Source: Sphagnum magellanicum (lineage: Eukaryota; Streptophyta; Sphagnopsida; Sphagnales; Sphagnaceae). From it: a stretch of 64,000 bases of DNA. The translations under genes and the position numbers were made by a program. Positions 1 through 12,600 of the stretch are shown one piece after another. The stretch lies in contig CM038918.1 in assembly GCA_021904315.1 (NCBI GenBank), positions 8,881,349 to 8,945,348 of the forward strand, given 5' to 3'. The notes beneath the pieces are model-generated. The model was not told where the DNA came from. It saw only the letters and a list, made by a program, of their open reading frames with translations, and ran no database searches. The first letter of the stretch is position 1. Every line of letters begins with the position of its first letter.

Positions 1-3000
1 TGTGAACACAAAGGAACTGTGGGAACAACATAAGGAACATGTAACAAAGCATATTAGATAAAAATTAATAAACATGTGGGAAACACCATTAGGAACATTT
101 TCGGCAATCTTAAACTTTGCAATTTTTTATTGTCAAAGCTGTCAAGGTACTACATTAGCAAAGGTTGTCAATAAGTCTAAGCATTTCCAAATCACAAACA
201 CAATACATATGGTAGGCTACCTCAACCTTGTTCATGATGCTTAAGTGGGTATTTGTCATCTATTTTCCTTCATTCTCATTGCAGATATCAAGTATATAAT
301 TTTGCCTCCCAACTAACTAAAAGTTTCTAGTTAATATATATGTAATTGTCAAGTTGTAAGTATATATTGTTGGGCCCCAATTAGTATAACCCAATTTTGG
401 TTAAGAATATGTAAGTCAGCTAATAGAATTTTGTGGTTAACCCAAGGTCCATGGGATAAAGTAGTATGTTTGATTTTATCCCATATGTATTACTAGGGGG
501 TGGGTGGCCTAGATAGGATAAGGTGGGTGGTAGAATAGTTGGATTAGGTTAAGGTAGGGTTACCTTGTCTTCACCTAAATTGGCTAAATCAATTGAATAA
601 GGAATAGACGTGGCACAAGTGGCTTTTAGGAAGGTGTTAGGAATTAGGTTTAGGTCAAGACAATAATAGTAGCTTTTTTTTTAAGCTAAGAGGGGAGGAA
701 AGCATTGTTGACTACTCCTGCCACCTCGAGAATGATGTTGGGTTCAAATTAGCCTATCTTAATTTTGATTAAGAAAGGTTAGGATGGCTAAGAAAATTTT
801 GGGGTTAACTATGAGTCTAAGGGGATCAAGTTAAAACATATGTCCTTATGCTAGTAGGGCCTAGTTAAAATAAGAGGGGAAGTTGGTTGGTCATATTAGG
901 ACAAGGTTGGATTTTTTATCCTTGTTCGAAATTGGTTAACCTTTTTGGATAAAGGGGTATGGACAAGATGAAATATGATTCCTAGAAGTTTCTAAGCAAT
1001 TAAGGTTAGGGTAAGGCAATACTAGTGGAACCTCCAAGGAGCTAAGAAGCAAGGAATTAATTATTGACTTCTTTTTTTCTTCTTGAGATTGGAACGTGGG
1101 AGGGGGGTTGTAAATAGGAGGGAGTGATGATGGTAGTTGTAAAGAGGGGCATGAGATTTTGGAAATCATTGGAAGGCAAGGAGGATGAAGGTGGGAGGCC
1201 ACAACATCATGAACTAGCCAACTTTTCAAAGACCAATTCAACATTTGCTGGAGAATGGAAACAAGATCTTCAAGTAATGGCGGTTATGGCAACATAAATG
1301 TATGAATTCATGAACATGGTGAATGGGAGGTAGCTAGTGGAGGTCAAGAAAAGATACTCATACCTTGTTGGAATAAACGGGTTAGGAATATTAAAAAAGA
1401 GGAAATTGGGGATTGTTGGGTGTGGACCTAGGAACAAGCAAGCAGTGGTTTGCCTTTTTGCAAAAGCAAGAAAACAAAATATAATCAAGAAACAAGTTTG
1501 TTTTGGTAGTAAAATTCAAGGGGTTGTTTTCCTTTGGGTTAATGTTAAAGGCTCTGAACTTGTAAATAGGAGGAGGTAGGGTTGTAATGAAGGAGAAGAG
1601 TTTAGGGAATAGGTAAAAATGAACTATAGATGGGAGTGGAGAAACTCCAAGTTGGAAGAATTATGATGTAACCTCACCTTGAATGATGTGAGATGTTTTG
1701 GTATATAATGACTTTCCATAACCCTTGTGAAATGACCTTTGTATGAATAATTTTGGTTTAGGGTTGCAACAAGTTAAAGGGAGGGTGGTAAAGAAAAGCA
1801 ATGAAGAAGAAGGAATGGAATGTTTGTCTATAACAAACAAGAATAGGAACATATAAGGATAGCAAATAAATAAAGAAACAATTATTTTAAAAAAGGATTA
1901 TATTAAATTAAGCACCATAAGGTTGTACCTTTTCCATTGTTACCAAGTTAAGAGGAAAGGGGGAAGGGAATCTCTAAAATAACAAGTCATAAATTAGAAG
2001 GTAGAAGAGTTAGAAGTTGGCATGTAATTTGTGACTCCTCAATTTGATAATCTCCAAAGGGGTAAGGGGAGTGACCCAGGGTAAGGTGTTAAGGGGCATG
2101 AAAATTTCGCTCAACAAATGATGAATGTTGTGTGAGGAAGTGGGAGGGAGTGGGGAGTGATGATGAGGATGTGAAATCTTGGCTGATAGGGAGTTAGACA
2201 TATTATGAAAATTCCAGGTAAGGTGAAAGGGCTATTGCATCATGAAGAGGTGAACTTTCAAGTATGGCCAACCAAGAAGCACAGTTAGGATGGAGGTGGA
2301 AGCATCACAAGTTGGTGGTGACAGTTGCTCAAGGGAAGGTTCGAAAAATAGTTCCACTCAAAAGCAAATGGAAGAAAAGGTACAAAAAACTAATGTTAAG
2401 CCTAAAAAGGTAGAATTTAAAAAGGAGGGTGGGTAGAAAAAGAAGGGGTTATATGACTTAGGAATGAAAAAGAAGGTCTACCTTCTTGTGTTAAAACAAG
2501 GGAAAGTAAAGAACAAGAAGAGTTGTTTTGAAGAGCTTGAATAGGTATGGGTTGTCATGGTTTTTGAAAGTTGAAAACAATATAAGCAAAAAAGTGGGGA
2601 AGGTAAGATTGTTCATATAAAAGGGAGTGGGTTTGGCAAGGCATGGGTAGAAATTTGGTTAGAGTAGGAAACCAATATCCAAGAAGTAAAGATTATAGTT
2701 TAACTACCTTCCTTTTCTTTTGATGTGTGAAGGATTGATTTGAAGAAATTTTTGTTTCATTTAATGAATGTTGTGTGTGTCTGTTTTTTTGTGGTTTATT
2801 TGTTTAGGGTTACAATTGGTTATAATATAAATAAATGGAAAGGGGTTGTGAACAAATAAAGAGGTTGTTGTTTATATTAAACAAAGGAAAGGTAAAACAT
2901 AAATTACAAAGGGGGAAAGAAAATTTTGTTTGACAAAAGGCTAGACCTTTACTTTATGTTGGTTATGTTATCTCAAGTAGATGATAAAAGAGGATATGAC

Positions 3001-3530
3001 TCGGGTGACATGGCTGCAATTTCTCCTTGTATGTTTTGCTACAATGGTGTTATTGTATTGAACATGGGGTCTTCAAAAGGTTAGTTGGGGTGCTGAGATG
3101 AGTATTTAACCCAAAGTGAATACCTACAAAGGTTAGAAAGGTGATCACCGAATTGTGACACCTCTTAGATGTTCTTCAAAGGGTGGAGGGAGTGATTCAA
3201 AGAAAGATGTTAAAGACATGTTAATTTTGTGCTTAACAACCATGATTCAAACTTTGATTTTTGTTGTTTCATGTGGAGGGTTAAATTTGACACAATCATT
3301 TTTGGGGGCATGTTATGTCTAAATGTTGTCAATATGTCACCGGTGATTTGAAAGTTTGTGTTTGTCTAACCATTATTTCCATCATGGAAGCACAATTTAT
3401 TTTGTCAAAAGTTATCACATGGACCAAGAAAGGGTGTGAAGGGTTGGTAGGAGTGGCACAAAACATGTTTCCATAATGGTGTGCCCCCAAGAAAGCTCAA
3501 GACTCCAATCAAAACTAGGTTTGTTTCCAA
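1..3530. other. AT-rich, purine-skewed intergenic stretch
   Basis: I see no gene here. The plus strand is rich in A and G with many GG and GGG runs, for example around 500-560 and 1090-1150. Two blocks, about 375-560 and 738-930, share the same order of words (AATTTTG.TTAAGAA, then GGCTAA or GCTAAT, then TTTTG.GGTTAAC, then a G run), which suggests an old direct duplication about 365 bp apart. Short ORFs between 936 and 3350 have no recognisable domain. The part from about 2290 could be the worn front of the hAT element that follows. Confidence 0.5.
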
Positions 3531-3536
3531 AGTCAT

Positions 3537-4490
3537 TTGGTTTCAAAAGATTTTAGAATTCAAATACACCATTGCTTTATGCTATGGATAACAACAATCA
3601 TTGGCATTTCAAAGTCATGTGCTAACTCCACAAGTTTGGGCTATAGCCCAAGTTGTTATAAATACTTTGGGTCTTGTGGTTCAACAATGTATGTTGAACC
3701 AAAGTCGATGTTACTGGCTATTTTCTAATGCCCTTGCTTTCACAATCTCATTAGTATGCCAAATGTGGGTGGATTGTTGCACATTTGATTTTGGTGAGAT
3801 TTAAGATTTTGATGGTGAACTCCAAATCATACAACAATGTGTGCAAAAACATGTGATAGCAATTTTCAAACCCCTCCCATTCACGTTTTCTTTTCAATTT
3901 AACAAATGGATTTTCATATTGTAAGTGAATATGATAGAGAGGTATTGTTCCCACTTCTTCTTTGTGCAGAGAAAAACCTAAACCCGATTAATGCAAATGA
4001 AAAAGGTGAAGGTAGTTCTGCATCTTAAAGTTTCCAATGTACAAATTTTGGTGATGCATAGAAAGTGATGATAATATGGCATTATCAATGGTGAAAGAAC
4101 AACTAACCCATTTCAGGACCAAGAAAGTTAATGAAGAAGAATGCAAAGATCCGTTGCCATGGTGGAGAACCCACAAGGTTCATTTTTCCTATGTTGGGTT
4201 TGTAACTCGACAAATCTTGGGGATTGTGGAATTTCAAATTGAGACATAAAAAGTCTTCAATATTACAAGTATTTGCACAAACCTATGACGTTTTCACTTG
4301 GGCATGGATAATCTTGAAATGCTTATAAGCATTTACAAGAATTGGCTTGATGATGTTTATGTTGGTGGTTTTCCATCATCCTTGGAAAGATTCCTAGAAA
4401 TGGAATAAGCCCTAATGGATGAAAATGAAGATGTAATTATATCACTCATGCTTTTGGATTTGGATGAAAGCAACTATAGGGTTAGGTAAA
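3537..4490 (+). pseudogene. Decayed hAT-family transposase (C-terminal dimerisation region)
   Basis: The best part is about 4133-4360, read on the plus strand. It gives EECKDPLPWWRTHKVHFSYV followed by GFVTRQILGIVEFQIET, then KVFNIT. This is the pattern of the hAT C-terminal dimerisation domain (PLxWW, a hydrophobic helix with ARxIL, then the S/T-Q-I-E-x-E-R-x-F-S box). In the last box a TAA stands where the second Glu codon is expected, another stop follows about a dozen codons later, and a third ends the line at ME*. After it comes LGMDNLEMLISIYKNWLDD, which fits the tail seen in plant hAT proteins. Upstream, around 3640-3800, the frame QQCMLNQSRCYWLFSNALAF may be an earlier part of the same protein, but stops and frame changes prevent a continuous reading. 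I found no terminal inverted repeats. The element cannot make an intact transposase. Class assignment is from motif memory, not a search. Confidence 0.55.
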
Positions 4491-4885
4491 TTTTGTTTCT
4501 TGTATTTCTCAAGTCTTTTTTTCTTTCCCAAATTTGATGTTCATGTTTATCAAAGTTAATATAATCAACTTGTTATTTTGGTTGTCATAGGTTTTTGGAG
4601 TAATGTGTGGAGCAGGTTATTGCTTTAGGGCTACCCAAACCCCAAACCCTAGGATTGGATGTGATGGAACCACAAAAAATTGCTAGGATTTAATTTTAAA
4701 AAATTTCTTCCTTGATATGCCACTTTGCAAGAGTTTTCTTAGCATTTTGAATTTGGCAAAGTTAGGGCAGAATTTGGGTTGTTTAGGGGCCAATTTTTCT
4801 AGTTTTGAAGCAAGATGTTTAAAGGCAGAAATAAGGTAGATTTTGGGTGTGCATTATTAAGTGTTTAAGTACTTTTTTCAAGCCT
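4491..4885. other. Spacer without recognisable features
   Basis: AT-rich sequence after the hAT relic. It has the single phrase CCCCAAACCCTAGG near 4641, telomere-motif-like but not an array. Nothing else is supported. Confidence 0.4.
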
Positions 4886-5185
4886 GCATTAGGGCAGATT
4901 TTAGGACTATTTTGGAGAAAAAAAGTGTCCATTGGGGGGTTTTTGAGGTGGTGATTTGAGGGTGTAGACTTTAGGGCTATTTAGGACCAAAGAGAGTCCA
5001 TTGAGGGTTTTTGAGGTGGTGGGTTTGAGGGGGCGGACTTTAGGGTCATTTAGGAGCAAAGATAGTCCATGGAAGGTTTTTGAGGGGGTGGATTTGAGGG
5101 GGCAGACTTTAGGGCTATTTTGGAGCAAAGAGAGTCCATTGAGGGTTTTTGAGGTGGTGGGTTTGAGGGGACAGATTAGGGGCTT
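4886..5185. repeat. 69-bp tandem repeat, about four copies
   Basis: The phrase GACTTTAGGG recurs at 4967, 5036 and 5105, giving a spacing of exactly 69 bp, with a fourth, partial unit at each edge. Each unit runs through TTTGAGGG, GACTTTAGGG, AGCAAAGA and GTCCATTGAGGG. Because 69 is 23 codons, both strands stay open (4907-5290 minus, 5001-5240 plus) with a 23-residue periodic product. I read this as a minisatellite that happens to be open, not as a gene. Confidence 0.85.
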
Positions 5186-6362
5186 GGTTGGGAGCTCACT
5201 TGGGACTATTTGTGGGCTGAATTCAAGAGTGTCAAGATGACCCATTTCAAAATTGAATACAATCGCATGAGATGAGACAATATGAAACAAATTGTCATAA
5301 AAAATGATTGTAATCCATTAGTAATGTAGTTTAGGTTAGTTTATGTTAGTAAAAATAAGTTAGATTGGTTTCATTTGGCCTTCTCTTTATAGCAATCTGA
5401 CTTGTTTTTGGAATGAAAAAATTCTTTACTTGGATTCATTTCAATGTTGTTTTGAATTTTGGAAACTAACTGGGGTTAATCCAAATCTACCCTAACCTAC
5501 CTTAACCAGGAACCAGCCTATTTTGAAATAGCCTTCTAACTGAAACTGAAGCCTTCACATTGAAAAACTGGAACCAAAACCAGATCTCACTTATATATTT
5601 TTTAAAAAAACCTACCCAGAACCAAAATGCCCCTTATAAATTTTTTTGGAACCAGAACCCAAGGTTTCTTCTAGAACCCAAGAAACACACAACACTGGTA
5701 ATTTCAAGTTCAATTTAGTTTTTTGATTGGATGCTTTCATTTCATTGTGACGAAAGAATTTTATTCTTAACATACTTAGTGTCATGAGCAGGTGACAAAG
5801 GATCTGCAAGTTATTCAACAAGCAACAATACCATTTTTGCATGCTTGTGACAAATGTCTTTTCAATGTTCTTGTGGTTAGAAATTGCAATTCTACTGCAA
5901 GATGTCCAAATGCATCCAGAACACTATACAAGAGTGCATAATTCGTTGCAAAATCACAATTGGATATGAAAACTCTCATCCTTGCATCTCAAGAGGTGTT
6001 TGGATCACTGCCATCTTGAACATCCTTTTCTTAATCTTGGGTGATACCAAAAAATTTAGGTTTTATACCATTGGCATTAATGCAGAAGTTGTGCCTTGTT
6101 TCCATATGCAACAGCAAGTTATTGTACAAGTCCTATTTAACAAAAATAGACCAAACAATAACATTTGAAATGCACATGGGCTTGGCACACAAGTTCAATT
6201 GCAAATTACTGGGATTCCCAACCAGAGCTTCAGTTGAATCCTATTTCAGTGACCTCAATTGATGCAGTGGGAGATTGGAGAAGGAAACACACCCCCACGC
6301 CACAAGGTAGTAAATGCATTGAATTGCAGTGCTTCCAACAAGCTTTGAACATGCTGATGGAC
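5186..6362. other. Spacer downstream of the ASH2 gene
   Basis: Ordinary AT-rich sequence. The last part, roughly 6170-6362, becomes less AT-rich and lies just 3' of the ASH2 stop codon, so it probably holds that gene's 3' untranslated region. No independent gene is recognisable. Confidence 0.4.
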
Positions 6363-8523
6363 TTAAAGACCGGCCTCCAAATTGGCACTTCCATCATTGC
6401 TGCAGCCTTCCAGATTCACTTCTATCTGAAGCTCTGAGTCACTAACAAGAGATTCTGCAACCTCAGTAAAGAGGCTTCGTTTCTGGGGACCCTTCTTCCC
6501 TGTTGTTCCTGTGGTCTTGCCCTTGTCTTCAGCATTTCTCTTGCTTCGAGCTCCTTCTGCATCACAGCTACCTTGCTCAGCTGCCATTCTGTGCTTACCT
6601 CCTGATTTTGTTGCAGGCCCTGAAGCTGTGTCAGGCTTTTTGGTTTCTTTTCCTGGCCCAATCACAGCAGGTCGCTCTTCAAGATCCTGTGCCGATAGTC
6701 CTTCAGGAGGAGGGGCAAGTGACATTGGCTGTGGGGTTGGTCTATCTCCAAAATCTGTAGGAGGAAAGTGGAAATTGGGCCCAAAATTGAATTGGACAGA
6801 ACATTTTTTCTCAGGTGATGGGAGTGTGTACATAGAAGCTGCAGGAAAGTATTCACCTGCAACAATGTCGGTGTATGCGGTGCCCTGGCACACGCCATTT
6901 CTGAAGAAAGTAATCTCACTCCCTGCTTCCAAGAGCTTAGTGTGTTAGTGTGCTGATCGAATGACAAAAAACAGAAATTGCGGCATTCCCAAGAGACACA
7001 GATACATCTATGCCTACCCTAAAATCTGAAGAGCATCACTAGCTCATTATTTCTCATATTAAAAATTGCAAGGCTTCATTCCACACAAGTTTATTTCTGT
7101 ACAAAACCAATCTTTGTTCCACACTTGGGGCAAATCTGATAATACTGCAAACTCAAAACTCCAAAGATTTGAGCATTCAATACCTGGTACATGCTTTGGG
7201 GGCCCCTCAGTTTTATCTACAGGAACTGGGTAGACTGTCCTGTTTGCCTTAGAAACATAGAGGTCATACTTGGGGGCCAGTTCAGCACCATTTGGTAAAC
7301 TGATGTAGAAACCAATCACATCTCCTTCAACATAAGCATCTCCATAGGTTTTCCGAACAGCCTGGTGTACCTTGCTTCCATCAACATCTCTGTCAACAAA
7401 GTCAAGTGTATCACACAATTTGATTAGTCCACTGCAAAATGTAATCTCCATTTGAATTCAGTAAGTCTTTTGCTCACTGCAAGTACAATCTTCTTTTTCA
7501 CATCTGAAAGTCACCACTTTGTGTGAGTTGGAAAGAAAATGTGCTAGTGTTGAGACGGGAAAAAAGAGAGAGAGACCTGTAGGCGTAGCTATTTAGATCA
7601 AAGCCAACAGGAGCCTGAAGATCTCCTTTCCATGTGCTCCAGCCGAGGCGAGTGTGTCCTGTCTTCCCCAAATCCTTTACAAGGATCTCAAAGTACCAAG
7701 CTCCATCTGTTACCCCTCGTGTAGCTCGCACCATTCGATATCCTTTCTCACTACTTGCTGTCAGCTTGTCTAGTGAGAGCTCCACTTTTTCTGCCTTCTG
7801 ATCCTGCAGGCATGGCAGGTCCATCCATCCATCCACATGCACAACAAAATTGAGATTACATCAGACAATAATTTCAGCAATCAGAAAACCAAACAAACAA
7901 TCCTCAGTGTTACCAGTATTGAAAAGAAACGCACAAGGAGACAGACCTTACCTTTGAAAGCTGGATCCCACATCTCTCCTCAAGCTGGTAACGTTGTGAG
8001 GGATTCACTTCAATGTACTCATCTTTTCTATCGCCATTCTGTGGCTTGGAAGCTTTAGGCTTCTTGCTGCTCTTCCTTGTAGAGGATTTGCTCCACACAT
8101 TGATCTTCTTTTTGGCTTTTCGGGCAACAACTTCTCCACCAGCAATATCTGCAACACTAGTAGTATCGACGCCTGCTGTTGTTGTAGAGCCGCCGCCGGC
8201 CTTCCTCTTGCGAACTGGAGGATCCTCCGACCTAGCATCTTCTTCCTCGCCTTCTTCACCAACGAATTCCGAGTCTCTAGCCGCTGGCTCCTCTGACCTA
8301 GTAGCACCACCTTCTTCTTCAATTTCTTCACCTACACGCATGGCAAACCAGCCAGTTGATCTCTGGATCTACTGGTTTCTTTCCCGACGAAAGCAGCAAC
8401 AAACAAAGATCCGAGAAAATCACGCACGTACTTAGTTGTTTGTTTCAATCGGGGGAAAACAAAACTCCGAAAGCAAAAAAGCACTTGGCGCTTACCGATT
8501 CTCTGTTCCTCGGTCTCCATCAT
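6363..8523 (-). CDS. TRO: ASH2/TRAUCO-like SPRY protein, COMPASS H3K4 methyltransferase subunit
   Basis: Five exons read 8496-8523, 7952-8331, 7577-7803, 7184-7389 and 6363-6922. They splice in phase to 466 residues. In the family, ASH2 proteins work with WDR5, RbBP5 and DPY-30 to stimulate SET1/MLL-type histone H3 Lys4 methylation in the nucleus. The acidic, lysine-rich N-terminal third (about residues 10-136) looks disordered and has a basic patch. The SPRY domain follows (about 150-320): [60 protein letters not shown] and [12 protein letters not shown]. The last 130 residues are low-complexity and variable. No PHD finger is seen, as in plant members. I start at ATG 8523, not at the in-frame ATG 8341, because the 28-bp first exon ends in a good GTAAG donor and joins a TAG acceptor exactly where the later ORF begins. 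The alternative start would be inside an intron. Confidence 0.9.
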
Positions 8524-9240
8524 CTGACGTTCTTCAGCCCTCCATCATTAAAAAAAAAAATCCCGAGACGAAAGCGGAGGAGAGAGAGAGAGAGAGAGAC
8601 ACACACACACACACACACACCACACAAAAACCTCGAGCAACAAGAAACGGAAAATTTCCAAGAGCGGAACTCCAAAGGAGCAAATCAGCTTCTTCAAAGA
8701 CAACCACCGATAGGAAAGAAGAAAAAATCAGGGAAGAAGAAGAAGAAGAAGAAGCAACAAGACCGATCGATGATCGTGATGATGGTGATGGTGAGAACTG
8801 CTATACAACAACAAACAACAACGACAAGAACCCTTAGGGTTTCCTCCAACAAACCCTATTGTGTTCTTTGTGGAGCACAATCTCATGAGATTTCTTTTGT
8901 GATTATGATGGGACTCACATTCCTCACCCATAAGTTAAGACCTTAACATGGCTAACATGGCTGAGCTTCACTTGCAAATTGTCTTCTATTTTCTTCTTCT
9001 GTCTTGCCAACAACTTTGGAAGAATAGCATTGAAGCCTGCTCCTCCTCCTCCTGCTCCTCCTCCTCCTCCTCCTCCTCCTTCTCCTCCTTTCCTTCTTTT
9101 GCTCAATCTGACAGCCTTCTTCAGCATGCTGTCATTTTACAAGAATACTTCAAGCAGAAAATGAGCATTCAAAGTACATACCTACTCATGGTTTATTTGT
9201 TTATTGGCTCTGCTGTTCAGTGTAGGTAGAGAGACTAGAG
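8524..9240. promoter_or_regulatory. 5' flank of the ASH2 gene with microsatellites and a telo-box palindrome
   Basis: This is the upstream side of the minus-strand ASH2 gene. It holds a (GA)n run followed directly by a (CA)n run at about 8579-8620, an imperfect GAA run near 8736-8755, a palindromic AACCCTTAGGGTTT at about 8829 with a further AAACCCTA near 8851 (telo-box words common in promoters of plant housekeeping genes), and a pyrimidine CTCCTC tract at about 9040-9085. Exact transcription start is not visible. Confidence 0.4.
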
Positions 9241-9654
9241 ACAATGGGGATCCACCCACCCAGAACCAAGGTCCAAGTTTGGTGTCTCTACATTCTTCTT
9301 CTAGGGTCATGTGGAGTCCTCCACTATAACTGAAGAAGCATCCACTTGGGCTTCTTCACCATGCTAACCACCCACCATTTGATTCCAATTTTAGTAGCTT
9401 GAATACCATAGCAGGCTACCTACCTTGGCAGCTTCAACACTAATTATGTGATGAGCCACTTGTTTCTCTCCTACTAGTAGGTACATCATATGTGTTGAAC
9501 TGCACAATTAACAACATATATAGCATGGTGTATGAGTTCTGGGAAAACTCCTTTGAATTTGGGTTTTACTAATTGCTCCAAATTTTGGGTTCTTACATCA
9601 AGATAATCTCTAAATTTTCATCAACCACCATTCTCTCATACCTCAACCAAATGT

Positions 9655-9693
<39 letters not shown>

Positions 9694-12600
9694 ATGTGTT
9701 CAGGAGAAATAGCAAGTTAAAGTTGTTAGCCATTTTGGCCAGAATCAGATCTTCAATCACGTGTTGGACCCAGATGGTTCACCATTTATTGGATTGTCAT
9801 GTTTTTCTCTGCAATGTCATAGATAAGTCCATGCTTGAGTTAGTATGCATAGTTGGCTCTCGTGCTCGACTTTTGGTGATCTATAGTTTCAGTATCTTCA
9901 GCATCATCCTCAGTATTATTCAGCTTGGTTTTACACTACAACACCAAATCATGTTTCTCCTCAACACCCACAACTTCCACTTCACTTTCCTTGGGTTTAT
10001 GCAAGTTCTATTTCATATCTTCTACTTCAATCTCTTGTTTGTTTTGTGTTGTCATTATCTTCTTTTACTTTTGCTTCTCATGTCATCCATGGTAGACAAC
10101 TTTAAGCACCCTTCCATATTGTAGGTAATTGAGGTGATTATTGGCGATTTGTTTGGATTTCTTTTTCTTTTTTCAGCAAGGAATTTGTGACAAAATATTA
10201 TTCACAAAATGGCAAAAGTTTGCCCAAAAAATTCATTGGTGAATGAGTGTTTTTATCCTACCTTGAACCTTGATAATAAGTAGGAGAAATATGAATGAAG
10301 AATCAACATATGGTATAAAGTGAAAAACATGTGTTGGGTTTAGGCCACATAAGGAAGAGATGGGTATAATCAAACTTGGCCTCTTCTAAAAAGTGTTCTC
10401 TTGGCATTGATTTATGTAGGTTTTGTCATGCATTTTGGGATTTTCTCTAATGTCCAAATCATATGTAGAAACTTCGACCATGGTTTAATTAGTGAAGTGT
10501 TCAATTTAGTACTCCAATTTGTAAAAATATTAGTTATTTGTGAACCTCATGTGTACAAAATCTTAATATGCATTAACATGCATAGATGAGCTCTAAGAGG
10601 GTTTAAATATAGTTATTAAGTTGGTTTTAAAGTGTAGTTAAGAAAATGTTTAAATGTTTCAAAAATAACCCCCCAAAAAATAAAATTATTGAGACAAATG
10701 ATTTCATTTTTCATGAGCTCCAACAAAAGCAAAATTGTATAAAAAATATTGTTATGGAAAAAAAACTTAATAGATAGAAGTTATGATTGTTTGAAAAATT
10801 GCAATAGGATTGAAAAGTTGATTTCCTTCCGCTTAAAATATGATTTGGGGGTAGATGATGTCCAATTGAAAAGTTTTATTCAATGTTGGAAAGGTTGTTT
10901 CATTAACCATGTTTGGAGAAAGTAATGACCTTTTTAAGGTTTTGGAGTCATTAACAATCACACACTAAGTTGCCATGCCCAATTCGAAGGTGGAGGTCTT
11001 AGCTTGTAGTAGAATTTTGTTGGTGTAATGCTTACCTTCAAAGTACATTTGGTATATATATATATATAACAATGAAACTACATAGAATATCAAGAGGTTG
11101 CATAGGAAAAGAAAATCCATTAACATGCAAGTTAAGGCACTTGGGTTCTTCATTTTGGCTATCATTTAAAATGTCACGTAACGAAAATGTATGCCCATGT
11201 AGTTCAACCTAAAGTTCACAAGGAACCCATTGTTGAACATAAACGATATGATGGTTGCACCATTTAAAATTTGGAATTAAGTGTTGAGCATCTTCCCCAA
11301 TAAGAGTTAGATTTAAAAGTTCATGAAAGTAGACATATTGGCTTTGTGACCTCTAGTCACTATGTCACTCTTTTTAATTGAATGTTTGAAGAAAGGAACA
11401 ATTTTCAAATGAACAATGGGGTCCCAAGGCCATTCCCTTTATTTCACAAGGAAGACCCTTCCATGACACTTGTAATAAACAATAAAATGAAAAGATTTTT
11501 AGGAAATCAATCATTTGTGTTAAAAATCTTAAAAGGTCCAATGTCTATTTTTTCTTGAAGTAAGAATCCAACCAACAAGTGAGGCTCTCAGATTTGCGAG
11601 CATCTTTCACGGGGTCAAATGGAATTAACTTGTTTGAATAAGGGATTTGCATATAATGTTGAAAATATGCAAATGTTTTTTAATATTGGATATTCAATCC
11701 AAATCAATAATGCAAAGGTTGAATACTTTTTTAAAAATTGTACACCTAGTCAAAGGAGTGTTTCCATCTTCTCTTTTAATGATCTAATGTTTTCATGCTC
11801 AAAGATTATTATTTAATTCATTTACACCTTAAGGAATTAAGGACATGATATAATTTCTGTTGTTTTTAATAAATTTATGACATATAATGTGTATAATTAG
11901 TTTGGGCAAACTCTTCTAATAACTTGGGCCTTTCCATTGCAAAGGTTGCACATGTAGGAACAACAATCACATATGTAAGAAAAACCAATTTTTATATGAA
12001 GCCTATCCTCATTAAGCTCATGGACGTGTGTATTAAAAGACAAAAGGTTAGCTTAGCAAAGTTGTTTAGTGCATAAGCAAACCATTAATGTTTAGGCCAT
12101 AGTCACAATCACAGTATGTTTTCACGAACCAATATTCAAGGCTTTACAATCTTTAAATAATTTTAATTGATTCTGGTTATGTGACATGTAATTTAAATTA
12201 CTTGTACTTGAAAACATTTCAGTATTTTTTGTAAAAAAATTGCATTTAGAATTAGTTTACATCTACATGTTTCATATGTGTTTAACAACATATTAAATAA
12301 TGTTCATTTACTAGTCCTTATGCTTGTAATTTTTAAAATATATTTAATATTAAAATTTTATTAAAATTTTGAAAAATGTATATGGTATAAGTTTCATTGC
12401 ATTTGATATTTAACAAAAAAATCTAATTATGGTTTTAATTTTTTGCAATTTGGCATAATATTATTATTCATATTGATTCTTATACCATATTAGAACTGTT
12501 AGGATTAAGATTAAATTTTAGTTTTCAAAAATTTGAAGGATGTTAAATTGTGTAACAAAATTTTTAATTTAACCTTTTTTAGGTGTTAATTTCAACTTAT

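Noticed and set aside
4907..5290. 127-codon minus ORF with 23-residue repeats
   Set aside because: It is the translation of the 69-bp tandem repeat, and the opposite strand is equally open. No start context, splice sites or conserved domain.
8341..8341. ATG at 8341 as the start of the ASH2 protein
   Set aside because: It lies six to ten bases before a splice acceptor; the in-phase upstream exon at 8496-8523 gives a better start.
9696..10124. 142-codon plus ORF rich in Leu, Ile and Phe
   Set aside because: T-rich DNA gives hydrophobic codons by itself. No family motif, and the segment sits in a gene-free AT-rich region.
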